DNA of 5,027 nucleotides, taken from NCBI GenBank assembly GCA_021781255.1, contig JAJXXG010000354.1, positions 1 to 5,027 of the forward strand. Reading direction: 5' to 3'. The notes under the pieces are model-generated. The model was not told the origin of the DNA. It saw only the letters and a list, made by a program, of their open reading frames with translations, and searched no databases. This document shows, piece by piece, positions 1 through 5,027 of the stretch (position 1 is the first letter of the stretch; each line of letters begins with the position of its first letter). This stretch comes from Acidobacteriota bacterium (GTDB taxonomy: Bacteria > Acidobacteriota > Terriglobia > Terriglobales > Acidobacteriaceae). The translations under genes were made by a program, and so were the position numbers.

Positions 1-2
1 TC

Positions 3-122
3 TGTGACGATCACGAGGATTCCGGCACCGCGGGCCTGCTCGAGACCTTCATCGACGAGACGGAGCGGCGCACCTGGTTCCTGTTCGAGGCGTCGCGCCA
101 GGAAGGCAGCAACGCGGCGTAG
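3..122 (+). CDS. dps: Dps-like DNA-binding ferritin family protein, C-terminal end only
   Basis: Reading frame 3 is open from the window edge to a TAG at 120-122 and gives 39 residues, so the start and most of the protein lie to the left. The end contains FIDETERRTWFLFEASR, which matches the final helix of Dps proteins from rhizobia and relatives (family knowledge). Dps forms a dodecamer in the cytoplasm that oxidises and stores iron with peroxide and protects DNA in starvation and oxidative stress. The ferroxidase residues of the family lie in the missing N-terminal part and cannot be checked. The last residues (QEGSNAA) are a short tail with no recognised role. The same 3' end recurs at 4404-4515 as a damaged copy. 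A GC-rich hairpin about 70 bases downstream may end the transcript. The Dps call is fairly sure; the exact paralogue is not. Confidence 0.75.
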   Translation, partial: CDDHEDSGTAGLLETFIDETERRTWFLFEASRQEGSNAA

Positions 123-189
123 GACTTGGGATTCGCATCGCCCAACGGACGCGGGGACGACGTGCGAAGGATCAGCCAAATCGTGCAGG

Positions 190-207
190 CGGCCCCTTCC
201 GGGGCCG
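190..207 (+). terminator. Possible intrinsic terminator after the dps-like gene
   Basis: CGGCCCC (190-196) and GGGGCCG (201-207) form a perfect 7-bp stem with a TTCC loop, and a further G-U pair is possible outside it. The hairpin is followed by TCCCCTTCGCTT, which is pyrimidine-rich but not a true T-tract, so termination may be partial or factor-assisted. It lies 68 bases after the dps stop. It would also fold on the other strand, where no gene needs it. Confidence 0.5.
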
Positions 208-457
208 TCCCCTTCGCTTGTCATCTCATGAGGCTTCTCTCAAATTGATCCCGCAGCCAAATGGCGGCCTCCGTCGGAGCCGCAAGGATCATCGCTGCGT
301 TTCACGAACATCCGGCCGCTCTTGCCAACTACATCAGATCGGAACCAGCGGGAGGAACGAACAAGAAGTCCTTCACTCGGCTGACTTGCTCTGCCCGTCG
401 CGCTCTCCTGCGGCACGTGCCTCCCGTGCACTCGTGTTTCTGCCGCATCGGTTGTTG
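208..457. other. Non-coding stretch without a recognised gene
   Basis: Between the hairpin after dps and the first FixK/FNR-type box I recognise nothing coding. Short open frames exist here (for example from 218 and 261 on the plus strand and up to 431 on the minus strand). They overlap one another, lack a convincing ribosome binding site and give low-complexity Arg/Ser/Cys-rich translations typical of chance frames. The last part of the stretch becomes more AT-rich towards the promoter. Confidence 0.5.
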
Positions 458-471
458 TTGATCTACATCAA
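458..471. promoter_or_regulatory. FixK/FNR-type operator upstream of the small ORF and glgX
   Basis: TTGATCTACATCAA is a perfect inverted repeat (TTGAT-N4-ATCAA) matching the established binding consensus of CRP/FNR-family oxygen-response regulators; in Bradyrhizobium the regulator is FixK2. Its centre is 464.5. A class II promoter, with the box centred at -41.5, would start near 506. An AT-rich stretch with -10-like hexamers (AATCAT at 495-500, TAAACT at 500-505) lies close to where a -10 is expected. The next downstream genes on this strand are the small ORF at 684 and glgX, so this is probably their microaerobic promoter. The match is seen directly; actual binding is inferred. Confidence 0.7.
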
Positions 472-493
472 GCCAATTTCTCTCAATCCAGCG

Positions 494-505
494 TAATCAT
501 AAACT
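494..505 (+). promoter_or_regulatory. Putative -10 region of the FixK/FNR-dependent promoter
   Basis: TAATCATAAACT contains two overlapping hexamers, each matching TATAAT at four of six positions. It lies 22 to 34 bases after the end of the box at 458-471, about where a class II activator promoter would have its -10 element. There is no separate -35 match, as expected when the activator replaces it. The exact start point cannot be fixed from sequence. Confidence 0.4.
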
Positions 506-683
506 TCAAGAATTGCTCGCCTGCTAGACGCATTGTCGCAAGCGAATGCTTCTCAGGCGCACGGATCGAGGCATCTTTCGACGTCGAAGGACAGGAAGAG
601 TCACTGGGGGCTGGCCGTGCCGGCCAAAGGCGGTCGGTCTTGCTGTTGGCGCTTTATTCTGCCCGAGCGAATTGAGGTGCGTC

Positions 684-1034
684 ATGACAGAGTATCGGGT
701 GAGCTTCTTCAATAATCTTGTCAATTCGATCGGAAGACAGTGCAAGTGCCTGCAGCGAACAGTCCAGGTTCGCGGAGTTCAAGACGCCAAAGCCGCTACG
801 GACAAGGCCAAGGAAGAATTTGAACGTCTGGAAAATGTCCCGAGCTGGCGATGCCACGCGCAATTCATCGAGGTGGACCCGGTCAGTGGGACAGCAACAG
901 AGCAGTCCTGCCATACCCCGAAATCTGCCTCGGCCAGCAGTGATTCTGGATCGCACAAGCCGACACCGACGACTCGTCGGAACTCCTGGGCAATTAGAGA
1001 GCCGCTCCATCGCATGTCTGCAGCTCATAGATGA
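684..1034 (+). CDS. Small conserved-looking protein of unknown function
   Basis: The product is 116 residues. The first two thirds read like a real compact protein: a strand-like start (MTEYRVSFFNNLVNSIGRQ), a C-K-C-L-Q-R-T strand at 20-26, a helix rich in Ala, Lys and Glu (about 35-50, ending KEEFERLE), then a W-containing segment and a strand ending FIEVD (61-65). I have the impression that similar short proteins with this pattern occur in Bradyrhizobium and relatives, but I cannot name a family or function. The tail after about residue 70 is Ser/Thr/Arg-rich and low in conserved character, and may be a frameshifted or unstructured extension. The start at 684 is chosen because GAGG (674-677) sits 6 bases upstream and because the conserved pattern begins there. 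The frame is open back to an ATG at 546, but that extension is Arg-rich and not protein-like. There is no signal peptide or membrane segment. The gene lies 109 bases before glgX, downstream of the FixK/FNR-type promoter, and is probably co-transcribed with glgX. Confidence 0.6.
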   Translation: MTEYRVSFFNNLVNSIGRQCKCLQRTVQVRGVQDAKAATDKAKEEFERLENVPSWRCHAQFIEVDPVSGTATEQSCHTPKSASASSDSGSHKPTPTTRRNSWAIREPLHRMSAAHR

Positions 1035-1143
1035 CGCCTCGCTAGAGGGGGGCGAGTGCCTGCGACCCGGCCGCTGGCGAATTCCAGTCCGCTCGACCAG
1101 AGGCAAGTCGCTCTCGTTGGTTCCAATTGTGGTCGAGTTGGTG

Positions 1144-3294
1144 ATGAGCTCATCGAAGTTTCGCGTCTGGCCTGGCCAGCCTCATCCCTTGGGGGCAACA
1201 TGGGACGGCTCCGGCACAAATTTCTCCGTGTTCTCTGCCCATGCGGAGAAAGTGGAGCTCTGTCTCTTCGACGGAGATGGCAAGACAGAAGTCGCGCGGA
1301 TCGTCCTTCCCGAATACACGCACGAGCTCTGGCACGGCTACTTTCCCGATGTGCGGCCCGGCCAGCTCTACGGTTACCGGGTCTATGGGCCGTTCGAGCC
1401 GGAGGCTGGGCACCGCTTCAATCACCACAAGCTTCTGATTGATCCCTACGCGAAGGGATTGGTTGGCGCCCTCGAGTGGAACGATGCGTTATTTGGCTAC
1501 CAAGTTGGCGATCCGAGAGAAGATCTCTCCTTCGATCTGCGCGACAGCGCACCATTCATTCCGAAGTCCCAAGTCGTAGACCCGGCATTTAAATGGGGAC
1601 GAAGCCCCGACCAAAGACCTTGGCACGAGACCATCATTTATGAGGCCCATGTGCGAGGGTTGACAATCCATCACCCCGAGGTCGCAGAGACTGCCCGCGG
1701 CACATTCGCGGGCCTCAGTGCACCTTGCATGATCCAATATCTGCGCGAGCTAGGCATCACCGCAATCGAACTTCTGCCAATTCATGCCTTCATACATGAC
1801 CGCCACCTGACGGAGCGAGGATTACGCAATTACTGGGGCTACAACACGATCGGATTCTTTGCGCCACACGCGGAATATCTCGGTAAAGGCGGCCTTGGCG
1901 ATTTCAAGGCATTCGTGCAGCAGATGCATGACGCCGAAATCGAAGTCATCCTCGATGTCGTTTACAACCACACTGCCGAAGGCAATCATCTGGGCCCCAC
2001 GCTTTCTCTCCGAGGGCTCGATAACCGCTCCTATTATTATCTCACGGACGAAGACCAACGATACTACAGGGATTTTACCGGCACCGGAAACGCGCTCGAT
2101 CTGCGCCATCCGAGTGTGCTGCGCATGGTGATGGATTCGCTGCGCTACTGGGTCGAAGAAATGGGCATCGACGGCTTCCGGTTTGATCTCGCCACCACGC
2201 TGGCGCGAGTCGAGGGAGTATATAGTGAGCACGCCGGCTTCCTCGATGCCGTGGCGCAGGATCCGGTGCTGTCGTCGGTCAAGATGATTGCCGAGCCTTG
2301 GGATCCCGGCAAGGATGGCTACCAACTTGGCAAGTTTCCACCCGGATGGGCTGAGTGGAATGACAAGTACCGCGACACCATGCGCAAGTTCTGGAAGGGG
2401 GACGATGGTCAGCTCCCCGATCTCGCTTCGCGTTTATCGGGATCAGCCGATATCTACGGAGCACGCGGACGCCGCCCGTGGGCAAGCATCAACTTCATCA
2501 CAGCGCATGATGGTTTTACTCTCGGCGATCTCGTCTCGTACGACCAGAAGCACAACCACACCAACAAGGCAGATAATACCGACGGTTCGAACAACAACAA
2601 CAGTTGGAATTGCGGCGCGGAAGGCCCTACCAATGATCCCGGCGTCCAGCGCCTGCGCTGGCAACAAATGCGCAACTTCATGGCGACGCTCCTGATGTCG
2701 CAAGGCGTGCCGATGCTGCTGGCCGGCGACGAGTTCGGCCGCACCCAAGGCGGTAACAACAACGCCTACTGTCAAGACAACGAGATCAGCTGGTTCGACT
2801 GGAAACAGACGATGAGCGATGAAGGAAGCACCTTGATCGACTTCACCCGACGCATGATTGCATTGCGTCGCCAGCACCTGGTATTACATCGCAATCGCTT
2901 TTTCCGGGGCCAAATGATCCCGGGAACCAATGTCAAGGACGTTACGTGGCTGCGCCCTGAAGGGACAGAAATGGCGAAGGGCGATTGGGGCGACATCCAT
3001 GCCAAAACGCTGGGTGTTTACCTCTCCGGCGAGGCGGGTCTCCTGCACCTCGCAGCTAGGGGCGAGCGGGAGCCCGACGACAGTTTTCTCCTATTCCTGA
3101 ACGCGTCTGCCGACGACATCCTCTTCCGCCTGCCGCCCAGCATCCAAGGGCAACCGCGGGAACTACTTGTTGATACGAGCGAAGAGTTGGGACCGCAAAG
3201 GGCCGAGAAAGAACAAGCCCCGGCGGCTCCGGAGGTGAGAGTGAGGGGACGATCCATTCAGCTCTTCTTGCTGACTGAGGGACTCTCCGACTAA
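1144..3294 (+). CDS. glgX: Glycogen debranching enzyme GlgX (GH13 family)
   Basis: The 716-residue product hydrolyses alpha-1,6 branch linkages of glycogen whose outer chains have been shortened by glycogen phosphorylase, releasing short malto-oligosaccharides in the cytoplasm. An N-terminal CBM48-type beta-sandwich (about residues 8-110, with PLGATWDGSGTNFSVFSAHA) precedes the GH13 barrel. All four GH13 signature regions are present: DVVYNH at 271-276; GFRFD with nucleophile Asp348 and Arg346; AEPWD with acid/base Glu384; and TAHDGFT with His455 and Asp456. The spacing of the three acidic residues (36 and 72) closely follows the E. coli enzyme. The GLRNYWGYNTIGFFAPHAEY and AGDEFGRTQGGNNNAYCQDN blocks are typical of GlgX/isoamylase-type enzymes. 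A small C-terminal beta domain follows, and the length is normal for the family. ATG 1144 is chosen because homology begins at once (FRVWPGQPHPLG); a weak GAG lies 6 bases upstream and GTG 1141 is an alternative. The frame is open back to 718, but that extension is not GlgX-like. No glgA, glgB, glgC or glgP is in view. The gene is likely expressed from the FixK/FNR-type promoter through the small upstream gene. Confidence 0.96.
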   Translation: MSSSKFRVWPGQPHPLGATWDGSGTNFSVFSAHAEKVELCLFDGDGKTEVARIVLPEYTHELWHGYFPDVRPGQLYGYRVYGPFEPEAGHRFNHHKLLIDPYAKGLVGALEWNDALFGYQVGDPREDLSFDLRDSAPFIPKSQVVDPAFKWGRSPDQRPWHETIIYEAHVRGLTIHHPEVAETARGTFAGLSAPCMIQYLRELGITAIELLPIHAFIHDRHLTERGLRNYWGYNTIGFFAPHAEYLGKGGLGDFKAFVQQMHDAEIEVILDVVYNHTAEGNHLGPTLSLRGLDNRSYYYLTDEDQRYYRDFTGTGNALDLRHPSVLRMVMDSLRYWVEEMGIDGFRFDLATTLARVEGVYSEHAGFLDAVAQDPVLSSVKMIAEPWDPGKDGYQLGKFPPGWAEWNDKYRDTMRKFWKGDDGQLPDLASRLSGSADIYGARGRRPWASINFITAHDGFTLGDLVSYDQKHNHTNKADNTDGSNNNNSWNCGAEGPTNDPGVQRLRWQQMRNFMATLLMSQGVPMLLAGDEFGRTQGGNNNAYCQDNEISWFDWKQTMSDEGSTLIDFTRRMIALRRQHLVLHRNRFFRGQMIPGTNVKDVTWLRPEGTEMAKGDWGDIHAKTLGVYLSGEAGLLHLAARGEREPDDSFLLFLNASADDILFRLPPSIQGQPRELLVDTSEELGPQRAEKEQAPAAPEVRVRGRSIQLFLLTEGLSD

Positions 3295-3323
3295 GTCTCT
3301 TTGCCTGCGCGGTAAGAACGGAA

Positions 3324-3345
3324 TTTGCAGCGAAACTGCTGCAAA
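3324..3345 (+). terminator. Hairpin after glgX, possible weak terminator
   Basis: TTTGCAGC (3324-3331) and GCTGCAAA (3338-3345) form a perfect 8-bp stem around a 6-base loop, 29 bases after the glgX stop. No T-tract follows (GACTGATG), so it is not a standard intrinsic terminator. It may stabilise the mRNA 3' end or act with Rho. The stem itself is certain; its role is a guess. Confidence 0.35.
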
Positions 3346-3661
3346 GACTGATGCGTCGCGCGGGTTGAAATTTCCCAAACGGGTTGAGTACGTTGCCAGC
3401 AAGCCCGCCAACTATCGCGAGTGGCGTTTGTTCGTTCCCGGCTTCTGAATTTGACCGGCGTTTGGCGCGCTGGAGAAGATGATCGTGATATGTCTAGCGG
3501 GATGCGCACGGTCGATCCACCCGGATGAAGGCTGCCACAACAAGGCAAATCTGCGCGGTTTTCAAGGCACCGGTGTTTGAAGAAATCGGATGGTGCAGAC
3601 CCTGTGCCTGGATCTAATGCAGATCATCTTCTGACGCTTCCGTCTTGGAATCAGGAGCCCC
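3346..3661. other. Intergenic stretch without a recognised gene
   Basis: About 315 bases between the hairpin after glgX and the second FixK/FNR-type box. Only chance frames are seen, such as a minus-strand frame up to 3548 with an Arg/Ser-rich translation and no ribosome binding site. A small imperfect dyad (GATCT 3610-3614 with AGATC 3620-3624) is too weak to call. Confidence 0.45.
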
Positions 3662-3677
3662 TTTGACGCAGGTCAAA
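3662..3677. promoter_or_regulatory. FixK/FNR-type operator upstream of the Cys/His-cluster protein
   Basis: TTTGACGCAGGTCAAA is a perfect inverted repeat with 6-bp arms around four bases. Its core TTGAC-N4-GTCAA fits the established FixK/FNR consensus TTGA(T/C)-N4-(A/G)TCAA. The centre is at 3669.5. With class II spacing, transcription would begin near 3711, 26 bases before the ATG at 3737, and a -10-like TTAGAT falls exactly at the predicted -12 to -7 position. Low-oxygen activation of the downstream gene is a strong inference, not shown here. Confidence 0.78.
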
Positions 3678-3698
3678 CGGAGCTTCAGAGCCCACAGT

Positions 3699-3704
3699 TT
3701 AGAT
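3699..3704 (+). promoter_or_regulatory. Putative -10 element of the second FixK/FNR-dependent promoter
   Basis: TTAGAT matches TATAAT at the first and the last two positions. It lies where the -10 of a class II FNR/FixK promoter is expected, 21 bases after the end of the palindrome. The TTGACG inside the operator is not counted as a sigma-70 -35, because no -10 match is found at 16-18 base spacing. Confidence 0.4.
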
Positions 3705-3736
3705 GCCCTCGCGGCTGGGCGTTCAGGAGATTTGCC

Positions 3737-4294
3737 ATGGAGGCAGCCGATTCACGAAAATCGAAACTCAAAGACCAAATCGATAACCAGATCGAGGAGG
3801 TGGCGAAATCGATTTGTGAGGGAGGCGATGCCATTGAAGCCATGTGCATGCTCAATAGCCTGACCCGCGAACTGGTCACGCGAGAGAACCGGTTAACCGG
3901 AGATCGAGTAGCTGTCGATGACCGATACGCCCCCGAATGGGTCGGAGCACCGGCTCTGCATTGCCCTAATTGCCGCAGCGTGCTCCACGAACTGAGGGAT
4001 ACGTGTGTTCTGTGCTATCGGTGTGAATCGGGCCATGCGTTCTCTGTAAGAAGTCTGCTGAGCATTAAAGCTCGCGCCCGTGAGGCCCACTTGTTCTCGT
4101 TATGTGAAGAGATGATTGAGGAAGCCACGTTCGCGAGGTATCTGGCGAATGAGTGTTCGTTCGCGAACGCCCCCTTTACGGATGAAAACCTGAACGAGCG
4201 AGCCAACGAGTTGATGAAGGCGGCAGAAAACCTGTCCGGGGAGCTGGTTGCGGTCGGCGGGCCGAGAACGATACGCGCTCGGCGTACAGCATAG
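3737..4294 (+). CDS. CheB-C-terminal-like Cys/His-cluster protein, stand-alone
   Basis: The 185-residue product begins with an apparently helical, charged segment (about 1-55). It then has a compact cluster: Cys76-Pro-Asn-Cys79, Cys90, Cys93, Cys96 and Gly99-His100-Ala-Phe. The pattern of CPxC, then about ten residues with VLHELRD, then RCxxGHAF and a following S-LL helix, resembles the module I know from the C-terminus of some CheB-like methylesterases and hybrid sensor proteins (LTCPDCGGxLWE...RFRCxxGHA), where it is followed by helices rich in E and A. Here, too, the helix EEMIEEATFARYLA follows (about 124-137). No methylesterase, receiver or CheR domain is present. A metal-binding (probably zinc) role is inferred from the cysteines and histidine. 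It is soluble, with no signal peptide or membrane segment. The start has a good ribosome binding site, AGGAGA at 3725-3730, 6 bases before ATG. It stands alone behind its own FixK/FNR-type box, which suggests a role in low-oxygen adaptation, possibly signalling. The partner is unknown. Confidence 0.75.
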   Translation: MEAADSRKSKLKDQIDNQIEEVAKSICEGGDAIEAMCMLNSLTRELVTRENRLTGDRVAVDDRYAPEWVGAPALHCPNCRSVLHELRDTCVLCYRCESGHAFSVRSLLSIKARAREAHLFSLCEEMIEEATFARYLANECSFANAPFTDENLNERANELMKAAENLSGELVAVGGPRTIRARRTA

Positions 4295-4403
4295 CTTCAT
4301 TCAAAGGGTCGTTCATCGAACAGGACAATCGCGCGAGATGCTGCGCGACTCGTAAAAGAAGCAGGCACACTGCAGCCGCCATAAGACGCGAATTTTTTTT
4401 CCC

Positions 4404-4515
4404 ACGATCACGAGGATCCCGGCATCGCGGCCCTGCTCGAGACCTTCATCGACGAGACGGAGCGGCGCACCTGGTTCCTGTTCGAAGCGTCGCGGAAGGC
4501 AGCAACGCGGCGTAG
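4404..4515 (+). pseudogene. Second, damaged copy of the dps 3' end (direct repeat of 7-122)
   Basis: These 112 bases align with 7-122 with four substitutions and one 4-base gap (TCGCGCCAGGAAGG versus TCGCGGAAGG), about 96% identity over aligned bases. The translation keeps HEDPGIAALLETFIDETERR and TWFLFEASR. The gap then shifts the frame, so the old TAG at 4513-4515 is skipped and the frame runs to TAA at 4568-4570. Upstream the frame is closed by TAA at 4382-4384, with no start codon before the homology, so this is a remnant rather than a gene. Homology starts abruptly just after a run of eight T (4393-4400). It may be the displaced original end of dps after an insertion, or the scar of a duplication. 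Confidence 0.85.
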
Positions 4516-4600
4516 GGCCGTGGTTATCGCGAGCGCGGGCCAACGGATCGCGCGAATGCGCGCCCGATAACAGGCTAAGCAGTGCAGATCAAACAGAACG

Positions 4601-4635
4601 GGATTGCTTTGTCGCCTACGCTCCTCGCAATGACG
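4601..4635. repeat. Dispersed intergenic repeat unit (CGTCATTGCGAGGAGC type)
   Basis: Read on the minus strand the unit begins CGTCATTGCGAGGAGCGTAG and ends GACAAAGCAATCC. Units with these ends (CGTCATTGCGAGGAGC ... AAGCAATCC) are, to my knowledge, common in intergenic regions of Bradyrhizobium, Rhodopseudomonas and other bacteria. The 5-base ends ATTGC (4603-4607) and GCAAT (4627-4631) are inverted, so the unit can fold into a loose hairpin. Only one copy is in this window, so the repeat call depends on recall. It directly abuts the cupin stop codon at 4636-4638. Confidence 0.6.
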
Positions 4636-5027
4636 TCAACCCCGCCACAACTTCACCAGCGGCCCGTCCTTCCCCGCGACCGGGTCGCTGTCCGGCAATT
4701 TCACGACCGGAATGGTCTTGAGCGCAGCTGCGTGGTTTTCCGGCGTCGGTCGCGTCACCTGCATTTTGGCGCCGGGCGGATAGGCGCCGACCACTGAGAA
4801 ATCGTCCGTCGATCTCAGGCATTGATGGCCGGTGCCGGCCGGCAGGATCGCGACGTCGCCGGCATCGAGCTCGAATTCCCGGCCCGCATCGCCGCCGAAG
4901 CGGACCCGCCCGTGGCCGCGGGCGATGCCGAGCACTTCATGCACCGTCGCATGATAATGCAGGTAATCGTAAATGCCGTTGCGCCAGATGTCTTGTCCCC
5001 AGCCGTTGGCGCCGAACAACTCTTCGA
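4636..5027 (-). CDS. Small cupin-domain protein, N-terminus outside the window
   Basis: The minus-strand frame is open from the right edge to TGA (complement of 4636-4638), giving 130 residues. Reading begins EELFGANGWGQDIWRNGIYD without a convincing start, so the 5' end lies outside. Both cupin motifs are seen. Motif 1 is G-IYDYL-H-Y-H-ATVH-E-VLGIAR-G, a complete G(X)5HXH(X)4E(X)6G. Motif 2 is G-DVAIL-P-A-G-TG-H, with Arg where the consensus has Asn. The two His of HYH, the Glu and the later His would bind one metal ion. The ending TDPVAGKDGPLVKLW style (here SDPVAGKDGPLVKLWRG) fits a family of small uncharacterised proteobacterial cupins. The substrate is unknown; related folds act as isomerases, dioxygenases or sensors. 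It is soluble, GC-rich and convergent with the genes to its left. The fold is sure; the function is not. Confidence 0.85.
   Translation of the reverse strand, partial: EELFGANGWGQDIWRNGIYDYLHYHATVHEVLGIARGHGRVRFGGDAGREFELDAGDVAILPAGTGHQCLRSTDDFSVVGAYPPGAKMQVTRPTPENHAAALKTIPVVKLPDSDPVAGKDGPLVKLWRG

Larger units (their letters stand above)
123..4403. other. Segment bracketed by direct repeats of the dps 3' end
   Basis: The block carrying the two FixK/FNR-type promoters, the small ORF, glgX and the Cys/His-cluster protein lies exactly between the intact-looking dps end (to 122) and its damaged copy (from 4404). By eye it is less GC-rich than the cupin gene at the right edge: one sampled 60-base line of the Cys/His protein has 53% GC, one of the cupin gene 77%. 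This layout is what insertion at a gene's 3' end, with a replacement end, would leave. It is also what a segmental duplication with loss would leave. No integrase or transposase lies inside, so mobility is not shown. Confidence 0.35.

Noticed and set aside
218..496. Overlapping short frames on both strands between dps and the first FixK-type box
   Set aside because: No ribosome binding site, no protein-like pattern, and one frame runs through the operator at 458-471.
654..1106. 150-residue minus-strand frame
   Set aside because: It is antisense to the small gene at 684, has no recognisable motif, and is explained by the GC-rich codon pattern of the plus strand.
718..1143. Upstream extension of the glgX frame by 142 codons
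   Set aside because: The translation is Ser/Arg-rich without GlgX similarity and overlaps the better-supported gene at 684-1034. Family homology starts right after ATG 1144.
1822..2877. Long minus-strand frames inside glgX
   Set aside because: They are shadows of a clear, complete GH13 gene on the plus strand.
3663..3668. TTGACG as a sigma-70 -35 element
   Set aside because: No acceptable -10 lies 16-18 bases downstream; the bases are better explained as one arm of the FixK/FNR palindrome.
4158..4169. Perfect 12-base palindrome CGTTCGCGAACG
   Set aside because: It lies inside the coding region of the Cys/His-cluster protein and codes for ordinary residues; there is no promoter context.
4329..4348. 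Hairpin TCGCGC / GCGCGA after the Cys/His-cluster gene
   Set aside because: The stem is only 6 bp, the loop is 8 bases and no T-tract follows (the T8 run is 45 bases further), so a terminator call is not supported.
1..5027. tRNA, rRNA, CRISPR array, integrase or transposase
   Set aside because: None seen on either strand: no cloverleaf, no regularly spaced repeats, no recombinase motifs.

Overview
The window looks like a chromosomal piece of an alphaproteobacterium close to Bradyrhizobium or Rhodopseudomonas. This rests on high GC with GC-rich third positions, protein wording typical of that group (Dps tail, GlgX, cupin), two perfect FixK/FNR-type boxes, and an interspersed repeat of the CGTCATTGCGAGGAGC type known to me from such genomes. 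The genus is an inference; no rRNA or other marker is present.

Layout. Positions 3-122 hold the last 39 codons of a dps-like gene (DNA-protecting ferritin-like protein), followed by a GC-rich hairpin at 190-207 that may be its terminator. A FixK/FNR box at 458-471 with an AT-rich -10 region begins an apparent transcription unit. It has a long leader, a small conserved-looking protein of unknown function (684-1034), and a complete glycogen debranching enzyme gene glgX (1144-3294). After a gap with a hairpin at 3324-3345, a second FixK/FNR box (3662-3677) lies in class II position ahead of a 185-residue protein (3737-4294). That protein carries a cysteine/histidine cluster resembling the C-terminal module of some CheB-like methylesterases, without the methylesterase itself. 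At 4404-4515 the dps 3' end appears a second time, as a frameshifted remnant without a start. The right edge holds a dispersed-repeat unit (4601-4635) directly abutting the stop codon of a minus-strand cupin gene that runs off the window (4636-5027).

How it fits together. Both internal units have FixK/FNR boxes at plausible promoter positions, so the interior reads as a low-oxygen-induced set: glycogen breakdown plus two small accessory proteins, next to a stress protein gene. The interior (about 123-4403) is bracketed by two copies of the dps 3' end (about 96% identical apart from a 4-base gap). It is less GC-rich in places than the cupin gene. It may therefore be a block inserted at, or duplicated with, the dps 3' end. 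No integrase, transposase, tRNA or CRISPR is visible. I see no certainly new system. The most interesting items are the dps-bracketed block, the paired FixK boxes and the stand-alone CheB-type Cys/His module.
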